Made by a program: the position numbers and the translations under genes | Source: Bradyrhizobium sp. BRP22 | Lineage (GTDB): Bacteria > Pseudomonadota > Alphaproteobacteria > Rhizobiales > Xanthobacteraceae | Length of the DNA: 64,000 nucleotides | Direction of reading: 5' to 3' | Assembly (NCBI RefSeq): GCF_020194175.1 | Contig: NZ_JADYVX010000011.1 | Span: forward strand, 62,001 to 126,000 | Notes under the pieces: model-generated | The model's input: the letters and a program-made list of their open reading frames with translations, nothing else | Told to the model about the DNA's origin: nothing | The model's database searches: none | In this document: positions 33,736 to 43,040 of the stretch, piece by piece | How positions within the stretch are numbered: the stretch's first letter is position 1 | Layout: each line of letters begins with the position of its first letter

Positions 33736-34209
33736 ATGCTGAACAAGAAGAAGACGGCGTTCGCTCTCGTGGCGGCAACTTTCCTGGTCGGCGGCAGCAT
33801 TACCGAAGCGTCCGCCAAACCCCGGCATCGCCACCACCATCATCACCATCATCATCATGCCCGCGCGGCGACCGATGGCGCTTCCTGGCGCAACGCCAAT
33901 GCGGCGTTCGCGCCCAGCACTGGCAGCAACGCATTCTCGGGCATGGCGTCCTTTTACGGCAACGAGTCCGGCAGCCGCACTGCATCCGGTCAGCGCTTCA
34001 ATCAGAACGCCATGACCGCAGCCCACCGCAGCCTGCCCTTCGGCACCAAGCTGCGCGTGACCCATCGCGGGCGCAGCGTCGTCGTCACCATCAATGATCG
34101 TGGCCCGTTCATCCGTGGCCGCGTGCTCGATCTCTCCACGGGCGCCGCCCGTGCCATCGGCCTGACCGGTGCCGGCGTTGGGCGCGTCACCGCCGAGGTC
34201 GTCTCCTAA
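33736..34209 (+). CDS. RlpA-like double-psi beta-barrel protein with a polyhistidine run
   Basis: A 157-residue exported protein: signal peptide 1-27 (LVAATFLVGGSITEASA), then a natural histidine run (H31, H33-H41), a short linker, and an RlpA domain from about 66 to 157 (GMASFYGNESGSRTASGQRF, MTAAHRSLPFGTKLRV, INDRGPFIRGRVLDLS). RlpA proteins are septal lytic transglycosylases or carbohydrate-binding wall proteins; there is no SPOR domain and no lipobox cysteine here, so it is a minimal soluble form. The histidines could bind metal. Single gene with its own terminator. Confidence 0.9.
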   Translation: MLNKKKTAFALVAATFLVGGSITEASAKPRHRHHHHHHHHHARAATDGASWRNANAAFAPSTGSNAFSGMASFYGNESGSRTASGQRFNQNAMTAAHRSLPFGTKLRVTHRGRSVVVTINDRGPFIRGRVLDLSTGAARAIGLTGAGVGRVTAEVVS

Positions 34210-34296
34210 AGGCGTCCCCACAGACGCCGTTTCCGACCAGTTTCGGTAAGCGTTGCGTAGAGTAGCGGTCGCGGAACGTTCCGCGCCCCGATGAGA

Positions 34297-34328
34297 GCCT
34301 GCCGCCAGCAATGGCGGCAGGCTTTTTT
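34297..34328 (+). terminator. Rho-independent terminator of the RlpA-like gene
   Basis: GCCTGCCGCC-AGCAAT-GGCGGCAGGC is a perfect 10-bp stem followed by TTTTTT. A palindrome GCGGAACGTTCCGC lies just upstream at 34271-34284. Confidence 0.94.
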
Positions 34329-34342
34329 CATGCAACGTCCAT

Positions 34343-34423
34343 CGTCATTCCGGGGCACGCGCAGCGTGAACCCGGAATCTCGAGATTCCGGGTTCGATGC
34401 TGCGCATCGCCCCGGAATGACGG
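34343..34423. repeat. CGTCATTCCGGGG palindromic repeat
   Basis: CGTCATTCCGGGGCACGCGC at the left and GCGCATCGCCCCGGAATGAC at the right enclose CCCGGAATCTCGAGATTCCG, a long central palindrome. A related copy lies at 50037-50131. It fills the gap between convergent genes. Confidence 0.85.
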
Positions 34424-34429
34424 AGCAAG

Positions 34430-36637
34430 CTACAAAAAGCTCTGAGGATCGACATCAACCTCAAGCTTGAGGTTGCCCGTGGTCTTCGGCCCCGCCGCAA
34501 GCCATTCGCGCAGGTACTGCGACAGATCGACCGAACGCAGCGACTTCACCAGCAGGCGGAAGCGGTAGCGGCCCTTGATCACCGCCAGCGGTGCCTCCGC
34601 CGGGCCAAGCACCTGGATGCGCTCGTCGAGCGGCGCGACCGAGGCCAGCTTGCGAGCAAAACCTTCCGCCGTGGGCCGGTCGCCGGCGGAGATGATCAGG
34701 CTCGCCAATCGCCCGAAGGGCGGATAGCCGGTGCGCTCGCGCGATTCGATCTCGCTGGCGTAGAACGCCTCGCGGTCGTTGGCGACCAGCGCCTTCATCA
34801 CGGGATGTTCGGGCTGATGGGTCTGCAAGTACCCGACGCCGCGGCCCTGGTCGCGGCCGGCGCGCCCGATCACCTGGTTGAGAAGCTGGAACGTGCGCTC
34901 GGCGGCGCGCGGATCGCCGTTGCCGAGGCCGAGATCGGCATCGACGACGCCGACCAGATTGAGGCGCGGGAAGTTGTGGCCTTTCGCCACAAGCTGCGTG
35001 CCGATGATGATGTCGACCCGACCCTCCGCGATCTCGTTGAGCTCGCTGCGCATGGTCTCGATCGAGGTGATGAGGTCGCTGGAAAGCACCATGGTGCGCG
35101 CGCCGGAGAACAGCGCCGCAGCCTCCTCCTGCAGCCGCTCGACGCCAGGGCCGACCGCGACCAGCGATTCCTCGGCCGCACAGTGCGGACAGATGTTGGG
35201 GCGCGGCATCGAGAAGCCGCAATGATGGCAGACCAGGCGCTGGCGAAAGCGGTGATCCACGAGCCAGGCGTCGCAGATGGTGCAGGCAAAGCGGTGTCCG
35301 CAGGCACGGCACAGTGTCAGCGGCGCATAGCCGCGGCGATTGAGGAACAATAGCGCCTGCTCGCGCCGTTCCACCGCGTAACGGATCTGCTCGGCGAGAC
35401 GCGGCGAGATGAAGCGTCCACGCGGCGGCGGCTCGCGGCGCAGGTCAATGGCTTCGATCTGCGGCATGTGCTGGCCGCCGAACCGCGACGGCAACGCGAT
35501 GCGCTGATAGCGGCCCTTGCGCGCATTGACCTCGCTCTCGATCGACGGCGTCGCGGACGCCAGCACGATCGGGATCTTGGCGATATGGGCGCGCACCACC
35601 GCCATGTCGCGGGCATGGTAATGCGCACCGTCGTCCTGCTTGTAGGCCTGGTCGTGCTCCTCATCGACAATGATGAGCCCGAGATTTGCGTAAGGCAGGA
35701 ACAGCGCCGAGCGGGCGCCAACCACGACCGGCGCCTCTCCGCCCGAAATCGCCGCCCAATTGCGGGCGCGGGTGCGCGGCGACAGCTCGGAATGCCATTC
35801 CAGCGGACGCACGCCAAAGCGCTGCGCGAAGCGATCGAGGAACTGGCCGGTCAGCGCGATCTCCGGCATCAGGATCAGCGACTGCCTGTTACGGCGGATG
35901 TTTTCGGCGATCGCCTCGAAATAGACCTCGGTCTTGCCCGATCCTGTGACACCGTCGAGCAGGGCGACGTGAAAACTGCCGCTGGCAGCTAGCGTGCGCA
36001 TCGCGTCAGCGGCGGTACGCTGCTGGCGCGAGAATTCCGGCTGCGCGTAATCCGGATCGGGCGTGGGCGGCGCTGGTGGCGGCGGCATCGGCTCGACCGT
36101 CAGCGTGCCTTCATCGACGAGGCCGTCGATCACGCCGCTGCTGACGCCGGCTTCCTTCGCTGCCTCGGACTTGCCATGCAGCAGGCGGTCGGAGAGCACG
36201 TCGATCACCCGCCGCCGTGCCGGCGTCAGCCGCCGCGGCGGCTCGCCGACCAGCCGCACGCCCAGACGCATCCGCTCGGGGCCGAGATTTTCGCCCATGC
36301 GCAGCGTCATCCGCAGCACCATGCCGCGAGCCGACAGCGTGTAATTGGCAACCCAATCGACGAGCGCGCGCAGCTCCGGTTTCAGCGGCGGCAGGTCGAG
36401 CTTCTCGCTGACATCCTTCAGCCGGTTGTGCAGCCGCGGCTCAGGTTTGGCGTTTTCCGCCCACACCACGGCCATCACCTCGCGCGAACCGAGCGGCACG
36501 GCGACAATATCGCCTGCCTTGAGCGCCATGCCGCGCGGCACGCGATAGGAATAGGTTTGATCGAGCGCAACGGGGACCAGCACATCGACCATGGAGGTCG
36601 GCGTGGCGGAGGAAGCGGGGCTGCGCGCAGTGTCCAT
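34430..36637 (-). CDS. priA: primosomal protein N' (replication restart helicase PriA)
   Basis: A 735-residue PriA. The N-terminal 3'-DNA-binding domain is followed by helicase motifs: Walker A GVTGSGKTEVY, DEEH box (IIVDEEHDQAYK), ATPS motif, and the zinc-binding insert with paired cysteines (CRACGHRFACTICD, CHHCG, CPHC). Later helicase motifs GTQLVAKGHNFP and QVIGRAGRDQGRG are intact. It rebuilds the replisome at stalled forks. Divergent from xerC, an arrangement common near atp genes in alphaproteobacteria. Confidence 0.96.
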   Translation of the reverse strand: MDTARSPASSATPTSMVDVLVPVALDQTYSYRVPRGMALKAGDIVAVPLGSREVMAVVWAENAKPEPRLHNRLKDVSEKLDLPPLKPELRALVDWVANYTLSARGMVLRMTLRMGENLGPERMRLGVRLVGEPPRRLTPARRRVIDVLSDRLLHGKSEAAKEAGVSSGVIDGLVDEGTLTVEPMPPPPAPPTPDPDYAQPEFSRQQRTAADAMRTLAASGSFHVALLDGVTGSGKTEVYFEAIAENIRRNRQSLILMPEIALTGQFLDRFAQRFGVRPLEWHSELSPRTRARNWAAISGGEAPVVVGARSALFLPYANLGLIIVDEEHDQAYKQDDGAHYHARDMAVVRAHIAKIPIVLASATPSIESEVNARKGRYQRIALPSRFGGQHMPQIEAIDLRREPPPRGRFISPRLAEQIRYAVERREQALLFLNRRGYAPLTLCRACGHRFACTICDAWLVDHRFRQRLVCHHCGFSMPRPNICPHCAAEESLVAVGPGVERLQEEAAALFSGARTMVLSSDLITSIETMRSELNEIAEGRVDIIIGTQLVAKGHNFPRLNLVGVVDADLGLGNGDPRAAERTFQLLNQVIGRAGRDQGRGVGYLQTHQPEHPVMKALVANDREAFYASEIESRERTGYPPFGRLASLIISAGDRPTAEGFARKLASVAPLDERIQVLGPAEAPLAVIKGRYRFRLLVKSLRSVDLSQYLREWLAAGPKTTGNLKLEVDVDPQSFL

Positions 36638-36722
36638 TCAGGGGATCAGGAGTTCCGATTGCTCGGCATAGAGGTTAGAGCCGCCGCCGCGAGTTAGCGA
36701 AGGGTAAACGAAAGCGATGCGA

Positions 36723-36728
36723 TATAAT
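36723..36728 (+). promoter_or_regulatory. TATAAT hexamer, candidate -10 of xerC
   Basis: A perfect -10 hexamer lies 45 bp before the xerC start in an otherwise GC-rich divergent gap. No good -35 is seen at 16-18 bp, so it is only a candidate. Confidence 0.35.
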
Positions 36729-36772
36729 CGCTTAAACCACCGCCTCCAAGACAAGTCTACGAAGACAGGTCC

Positions 36773-37744
36773 ATGGCCAAAGCGCTTCCCGCCGTTCCCT
36801 TGATCGAACTCGACTGCGCCGACGAAACCATCGCGCAGGAGATGGCGCATTGGCTCTCTCATCTGCATGCCGAACGACGATTGTCGCCGAAAACGCTGGA
36901 CGCCTATGCCCGTGACGTCCGCCAATGTCTGGCCTTTCTCGCCGGGCACTGGGGCACGCAGGTGACGCTGCAGGGTTTTGCAGCGCTGGAGGCCAGCGAT
37001 ATCAGGGCGTTCATGGCGATGCGGCGCGCCGACGATATCGCCGGGCGCTCGCTGATGCGGGCGCTGGCGGGCCTGCGCTCGTTTGGCCGCTTCCTCGAAC
37101 GCGAAGGCAAGGGCAAGGTCGGCGCGCTGTCAGCGATTCGTGCACCCAAGATTGCAAAAAGCCTGCCGAAGCCGATCCATATGACTGCGGCAAAACGCTT
37201 TGCCGACGCCGACGAGCGCGCGGGTGAGGCCCGGGAGACCTGGGTGCTGGTGCGCGATGCCGCGGTGATGGCGCTACTCTACGGCTCGGGCCTGCGCATT
37301 TCCGAGGCGCTCGGCTTGAAACGCCGTGACGTGCCGAAGCCCGGCGAAGGCGACGTTCTGGTCGTGACCGGCAAGGGCAACAAGACCCGCATGGTGCCGG
37401 TGCTGCAAAACGTGTTGCAGCTCATCGCCGACTACGTGGCGATCTGCCCGCATGCGCTACCGCCCACCGGTCCCATGTTCGTCGGCGCGCGTGGCGGCCC
37501 CTTGAGCCCGCGGATCATCCAGCTCACCATGGAGCGGCTGCGCGGCGCGCTCGGCCTGCCTGACAGCGCCACCCCGCACGCGCTGCGGCATTCGTTCGCG
37601 ACCCATCTATTGAGCCGCGGCGGCGATTTGCGCGCGATCCAGGAATTGCTCGGCCACGCCTCGCTCTCGACCACGCAAATCTATACCGGCATCGATTCGG
37701 AACGGCTGCTGGAAGTCTATCGCTCGGCGCATCCGCGCGGGTGA
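36773..37744 (+). CDS. xerC: tyrosine recombinase XerC
   Basis: A 323-residue Xer recombinase. The SAM-like N-terminal domain (about 20-115) binds DNA; the catalytic domain carries R175 (SGLRISEAL), K201 (TGKGNKTR), H269 and R272 (HALRHSFATHLL), H295 (LGHASLSTTQ) and nucleophile Y304 (IYTGI). All six catalytic positions are present. With XerD it resolves chromosome dimers at dif. No dif-like site or mobile element is next to it, and the priA neighbour supports a housekeeping XerC rather than an integrase. Confidence 0.94.
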   Translation: MAKALPAVPLIELDCADETIAQEMAHWLSHLHAERRLSPKTLDAYARDVRQCLAFLAGHWGTQVTLQGFAALEASDIRAFMAMRRADDIAGRSLMRALAGLRSFGRFLEREGKGKVGALSAIRAPKIAKSLPKPIHMTAAKRFADADERAGEARETWVLVRDAAVMALLYGSGLRISEALGLKRRDVPKPGEGDVLVVTGKGNKTRMVPVLQNVLQLIADYVAICPHALPPTGPMFVGARGGPLSPRIIQLTMERLRGALGLPDSATPHALRHSFATHLLSRGGDLRAIQELLGHASLSTTQIYTGIDSERLLEVYRSAHPRG

Positions 37745-37888
37745 TTCCAGCCTTTCTCTTGACGCGTTTTCTTCATGGGAAACGCGATGCTGTGTTCATC
37801 CTGACACGTTCGCGTCATATCCGCTTGGCACTTGCGTAAGCGAGGTCGTTTCGGCAATCGTGGCGAAGGATCCTATTGGAGAGGAATC

Positions 37889-38479
37889 ATGGGCGCACAT
37901 GAGAGTATGGAGCATGCGGAACATGCCGAGCATGCGTCCGGCGAGAACAAGAAGATCGCGCTGTTGATTGCCGTGATCGCGCTGTTCCTGGCCCTGTCGG
38001 AGACGCTGGGCAAGGGAGCGCAGACCGAAGCGATCAGCAAGAATGTCGAGGCGTCGAACCTGTGGGCGTTCTTCCAGGCCAAGAGCATCCGCCGCACAGC
38101 GGTGCAGACGGCCGCCGAGCAGACCAAGCTCAGCCTGGCCACCGTCACCGACGAGTCCGCCAAGGCGGCCATTCAGAAGCAGATCGAGGACTGGCAGAAG
38201 ACCGCGGCGCGCTATCGCTCCGAGCCCGAGACCGGCGAAGGCACCGAGCAGCTCGCCGAACGCGCCAAGCACGCCGAGCATGAGCGCGACGAGGCGACGG
38301 CAAAATACCATCACTTCGAGATCGCTTCCGCCGCCTTCCAGATCGCGATCGTGCTGGCATCGGCGACCATCATCACCGGCATCCTTGCGCTGGCCTGGGT
38401 TTCAGGCCTGCTGACGCTGGCGGGCATCGTCATCACCGCGCTCGGCCTGTACTCGCCGCATCTGCTGCATCTGCATTAA
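37889..38479 (+). CDS. DUF4337 family membrane protein
   Basis: A 196-residue protein with a His/Glu-rich start (MGAHESMEHAEHAEHASGEN), a membrane span about 24-42 (IALLIAVIALFLALSETLG), a polar, partly coiled-coil middle (NVEASNLWAFFQAKSIRRTA, then EQTKLSLATVTDESAKAAIQ) and two spans at the C-terminus (about 145-190). The pattern fits DUF4337, function unknown. The ATG at 37889 follows GAGAGGAATC and is preferred to one at 37832. Alone between xerC and a cluster of repeats. Confidence 0.85.
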   Translation: MGAHESMEHAEHAEHASGENKKIALLIAVIALFLALSETLGKGAQTEAISKNVEASNLWAFFQAKSIRRTAVQTAAEQTKLSLATVTDESAKAAIQKQIEDWQKTAARYRSEPETGEGTEQLAERAKHAEHERDEATAKYHHFEIASAAFQIAIVLASATIITGILALAWVSGLLTLAGIVITALGLYSPHLLHLH

Positions 38480-38525
38480 AGCGCGATGAGATGAGGATGA
38501 ATCATCATCGCGCGTGAGGTTATTG

Positions 38526-38580
38526 TTTGAGCATGATCTTTTCGGAAAACCGCTTCGCACTTTTCCGGATCATGCTCTAG
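38526..38580. repeat. GAGCATGATC palindromic repeat
   Basis: TTTGAGCATGATCTTTTCGG at the left and TTTTCCGGATCATGCTCTAG at the right form a hairpin; same family as 21181 and 47062. This copy stands 47 bp after a stop codon rather than on it. Confidence 0.85.
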
Positions 38581-38614
38581 TCAATCTGCGCAGCGACGCT
38601 CACGTCCCATACAC

Positions 38615-38720
38615 GGTCATGCTCCGCGAAAGCGGGGCATCCAGTAAGCCGCGGTCTTTCGAGTTATGCGCTTAGGTCTCTGGAATACTGGATCGCCCGG
38701 TCAAGCCGGGCGATGACAAG
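38615..38720. repeat. second-type repeat with GGTCATGC and GGGCGATGACAAG ends
   Basis: Inner hairpins GCTCCGCGAAAGCGGGGC and ATCGCCCGGTCAAGCCGGGCGAT frame a variable middle. The hairpin with GCGGGGCATCCAGTA is shared with 42990-43033 and, in variant form, 51421-51516. Confidence 0.7.
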
Positions 38721-38735
38721 TCCTGAGACCAGCAC

Positions 38736-39266
38736 TCACCGCGCCTGCTGCACGCTCCTGCGGAAGCGCGCGATCAGCCGCAGCGTTCGCGCCGACCAGC
38801 CGCTGCCGTCGCCGCGCAGGATCTCGACGATACGTCGCTTGATTGGATCGACCAGCGCGGCAGCCTTCGCGCGCACCCTCAGCACGAAATCATAGAGCGC
38901 CTCGAACCAGCGCATTTCCAGAAGCTTCGGCCGGGTGACGTCGAAGATGAAAGCGGTGACGCCGACGCCGAGAAATTTCGCGAACACGATGGTGCCGATC
39001 GCGCTCAGCCAATGTTCGTGGGCGAGCAGCCAGAGGCCGACAAGCTTCAGCGGAAACAGCGGGATCACCGGCACGATGAATACGATCAGCGTCATCGCCG
39101 GCGACAGCGAGTCGACCCGATCCGCAAGCCACTGCTTGAACGCGCGCAGCGGGATCAGCGCCACCGCGCGCGCCACGACCGGCTCGAGATGATCCCAAAG
39201 CCACGCCTCGATCAGGAAAATGATCGCGAGCAGAACCCAGAACGGCTGAAGCAGGCGGCGCAGCAT
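38736..39266 (-). CDS. conserved hypothetical membrane protein downstream of lpdA
   Basis: A 176-residue protein with an N-terminal span (LLQPFWVLLAIIFLIEAWLW), a short soluble loop and two further spans about 57-110 (AMTLIVFIVPVIPLFPLKLV, SAIGTIVFAKFLGVGVTAFI), then a basic, helical C-terminus (RVRAKAAALVDPIKRRIVEI). I do not recognise a function; the basic tail could face the cytoplasm near the membrane. It follows lpdA by 74 bp on the same strand and may be the last gene of the TCA transcript. Confidence 0.75.
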   Translation of the reverse strand: MLRRLLQPFWVLLAIIFLIEAWLWDHLEPVVARAVALIPLRAFKQWLADRVDSLSPAMTLIVFIVPVIPLFPLKLVGLWLLAHEHWLSAIGTIVFAKFLGVGVTAFIFDVTRPKLLEMRWFEALYDFVLRVRAKAAALVDPIKRRIVEILRGDGSGWSARTLRLIARFRRSVQQAR

Positions 39267-39340
39267 CTGTTGTCTCGACCCCGGCCAGACCTACCCTTCG
39301 AGCACAATCCTTTACGGATCCTGCTCGGGCCGGGCGTCGA

Positions 39341-40741
39341 TCACATATGGATGGCCCGCTTGCCGACCGCAAGCGCGGCTTCCTTGATCGCTTCGGAACG
39401 GGTCGGATGGGCGTGGCAGGTGCGCGCCAGATCCTCGGCGGAACCACCGAATTCCATGAGAACCGCAGCTTCATGGATCATTTCGCCGGCCTCGCGGCCG
39501 ATGATATGCGCGCCAAGCACCCGATCGGTCTTCGCATCCGCGAGAATCTTGACGAATCCTTCCGTAGTCTGGTTGACCTTGGAGCGGCCGTTGGCGGTGA
39601 ACGGGAATTTACCGACCGTATACGCGATGCCAGCCTGCTTGAGCTCTTCCTCGGTCTTGCCGACCGAAGAGACTTCCGGCGTGGTATACACAACGGCCGG
39701 GATGACGTCGTAGTTCACATGGCCGGCCTGGCCCGCGATGATCTCCGCAACGGCCACGCCCTCATCCTCGGCCTTGTGCGCCAGCATCGGCCCGGCAACG
39801 ACATCGCCGATCGCATAGACGCCTTTCACGGTGGTCGCGAAGTGCGGGTCGATCTGGACGCGGCCGCGATTGTCGAGCGCGACGCCCGCTTCCTTCAGGC
39901 CGAGGCCATCGGTGTAGGGCACGCGGCCGATCGACACCAGCACCACGTCGGCCTCGATCGTTTCCGAAGGCCCACCCGCGGCGGGCTCGACCTTGGCCAA
40001 CAGCGTCTTGCCCGAGGTATCCACGGCGGTGACCTTGGTGCCGAGCTTGAACGCAAAGCCCTGCTTCTCGAGGATGCGCTGGAACTGCTTTGCGATCTCG
40101 CCATCCATGCCCGGCAGGATGCGGTCGAGGAATTCGACCACCATCACCTCCGCGCCGAGACGCTTCCACACCGAGCCGAGCTCGAGCCCGATCACGCCCG
40201 CACCGATGATCAGGAGCCTTTCCGGCACCTTTTCCAGCGACAGCGCGCCGGTTGACGACACGATGCGCTTTTCGTCGATCTCGATGCCCTTGAGCCGAGC
40301 GATATCGGAGCCGGTGGCAATGACGATGTTCTTGGTCTCGACCGTCTGCGCCTTGCCGTCGGCGGACACCTCGACCTTACCGGCACCGAGGATTTTACCG
40401 GCACCTTTCAGCACATCGATCTTGTTCTTCTTCATCAGGAAGTCGACGCCCCTGACATTGCCATCGATGCCCTGCTGCTTGAAATTCATCATCGAGGGCA
40501 GATCGAGTTTCGGCGCCGATACGCTGACGCCCATCTTGGCAAAGGAATGCGCCGCTTCCTCGAACATCTCGGATGCGTGCAGCAGCGCCTTCGATGGCAT
40601 GCAGCCGACGTTGAGACAGGTGCCGCCGAGCGTCGGGTTCTTCTCGACCACCGCGACCTTCATGCCAAGTTGCGCTGCGCGCACCGCGCAGACATATCCA
40701 CCGGGCCCGGTGCCGATGACGACGAGATCATAAGAGGCCAT
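39341..40741 (-). CDS. lpdA: dihydrolipoyl dehydrogenase (E3)
   Basis: A 466-residue flavoprotein disulfide reductase. FAD-binding [10 protein letters not shown] near 10-19, redox disulfide C42-C47 ([13 protein letters not shown]), NAD-binding [13 protein letters not shown], and the C-terminal His-Glu pair in HPTRSE (H445, E450). It reoxidises the lipoyl groups of the 2-oxoglutarate dehydrogenase complex. The ATG at 40741 is used; a TTG two codons upstream is less likely. In the order sucA-sucB-SDR-lpdA it is clearly the E3 of this complex. Confidence 0.96.
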   Translation of the reverse strand: MASYDLVVIGTGPGGYVCAVRAAQLGMKVAVVEKNPTLGGTCLNVGCMPSKALLHASEMFEEAAHSFAKMGVSVSAPKLDLPSMMNFKQQGIDGNVRGVDFLMKKNKIDVLKGAGKILGAGKVEVSADGKAQTVETKNIVIATGSDIARLKGIEIDEKRIVSSTGALSLEKVPERLLIIGAGVIGLELGSVWKRLGAEVMVVEFLDRILPGMDGEIAKQFQRILEKQGFAFKLGTKVTAVDTSGKTLLAKVEPAAGGPSETIEADVVLVSIGRVPYTDGLGLKEAGVALDNRGRVQIDPHFATTVKGVYAIGDVVAGPMLAHKAEDEGVAVAEIIAGQAGHVNYDVIPAVVYTTPEVSSVGKTEEELKQAGIAYTVGKFPFTANGRSKVNQTTEGFVKILADAKTDRVLGAHIIGREAGEMIHEAAVLMEFGGSAEDLARTCHAHPTRSEAIKEAALAVGKRAIHM

Positions 40742-40777
40742 GTTCAAAAGTCCTGTAGCTGAATTTCGTGACAGGTA

Positions 40778-41521
40778 TTAGCGACCACCCGACACATCAA
40801 GAATGGCGCTGGTCACGTAGGAAGCATCGTCCGACATCAGCCAGACGATGGCGTTGGCGATTTCTTCCGATGTACCGACGCGCTTCATCGGCACCATGTG
40901 AGCGAGGCGGTGGGCGCGATCGGGTTCACCGCCGGAGGCGTGGATGTCGGTATCGATCAGTCCGGGGCGGATCGCGGCGACACGAATGCCCTCGGCTGCG
41001 ACTTCATAGCCAAGACCAATGGTGAAGGAATCCACCGCGCCTTTCGACGCCGCATAGTCGACATAGGTGTTGGGCGAACCGAGCTTGGCCGCGACCGACG
41101 ACAGGTTGACGATGACGCCGCCCTTGCCGCCGTTGCGCGTCGACATCCGCTTCACCGCCTCGCGCGCGCACAGGATGCTGCCGGTGACGTTGACCGCCAT
41201 CATCCGCTGGATGCGCTCGGCCGACATATCCTCGACCCGCATCGAGGGCCCGACGATGCCGGCGTTGTTGACCAGCGCGCCGAGCGTGCCGAATTCATCA
41301 GCCGCCTTGAACAGCGCGAGGATGTCGGCCTCGCTGCCGACGTCGCATTTTACCGCAATCGCCTTGCCGTTCTTGCCTTCGATCGCGGAGACGACTTCAT
41401 TCGCCGCCGCCTGGTTGCTGGCATAGCCGACGACGACGCGAAAGCCGCGCGCCGCCGCGGCGATGGCGGTGGCGCGGCCGATGCCGCGGCTGCCGCCGGT
41501 GATGACAACGACCTTATCCAT
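40778..41521 (-). CDS. short-chain dehydrogenase/reductase inserted between sucB and lpdA
   Basis: A 247-residue classical SDR: cofactor motif TGGSRGIG (8-15), NNAG (85-88), catalytic S141/S142 and Y156-x3-K160 (YAASK), and the PGLIDTDIHASGG region. A reductase or dehydrogenase of NAD(P)-type; the substrate is unknown, and the closest style is the glucose-dehydrogenase or FabG-like oxidoreductases. It lies in the oxoglutarate dehydrogenase operon, 36 bp from lpdA. The start ATG 41521 (MDKVVVITGG) is taken over one at 41551. Its retention between E2 and E3 genes suggests co-expression, not a known part of the complex. Confidence 0.92.
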   Translation of the reverse strand: MDKVVVITGGSRGIGRATAIAAAARGFRVVVGYASNQAAANEVVSAIEGKNGKAIAVKCDVGSEADILALFKAADEFGTLGALVNNAGIVGPSMRVEDMSAERIQRMMAVNVTGSILCAREAVKRMSTRNGGKGGVIVNLSSVAAKLGSPNTYVDYAASKGAVDSFTIGLGYEVAAEGIRVAAIRPGLIDTDIHASGGEPDRAHRLAHMVPMKRVGTSEEIANAIVWLMSDDASYVTSAILDVSGGR

Positions 41522-41596
41522 CACATTCGCCCCTAAAAGTTCACGCAACACGGTCTCGGCGGCGGAACAAGTTCAGCCGCCGTGCGAAAGCAAGAA

Positions 41597-42865
<1,269 letters not shown>

Positions 42866-42989
42866 GGTCTCGTTTCCTTAAAACAACCTGTGCGGTCATA
42901 AACTCTAGCTGTCCTCCTCCGCCTGGTGCGCAATTGCGCACTGTGGGGCGGAGAATCCGGCAGCCGTGGCGGCTGCAACCAAGCACCGT

Positions 42990-43033
42990 CGGCGCGGTTT
43001 ACTGGATGCCCCGCTTTCGCGGGGCATGACGGA
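42990..43033. repeat. short repeat hairpin between sucA and sucB
   Basis: GGATGCCCCGCTTTCGCGGGGCATGACGG: ATGCCCCGC-TTT-CGCGGGGCAT is a strong hairpin that resembles the left part of 38615. Lying inside an operon, it could stabilise or partly end the upstream message. Confidence 0.7.
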
Positions 43034-43040
43034 TTGAATG

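Noticed and set aside
33820..33870. Polyhistidine run as vector or tag contamination
   Set aside because: It sits inside a natural signal-peptide-plus-RlpA gene with native flanks and mixed codons; no vector sequence nearby.
36773..37744. XerC gene as a sign of an integrated mobile element
   Set aside because: priA neighbour, housekeeping sequence style and no att-like repeats or cargo genes; it is a chromosomal xerC.
37800..37850. Possible sigma-54 promoter TTGGCACTTGCG before the DUF4337 gene
   Set aside because: The GG and GC elements lack the required spacing (no 4-5 bp between TGGCAC and TTGC).
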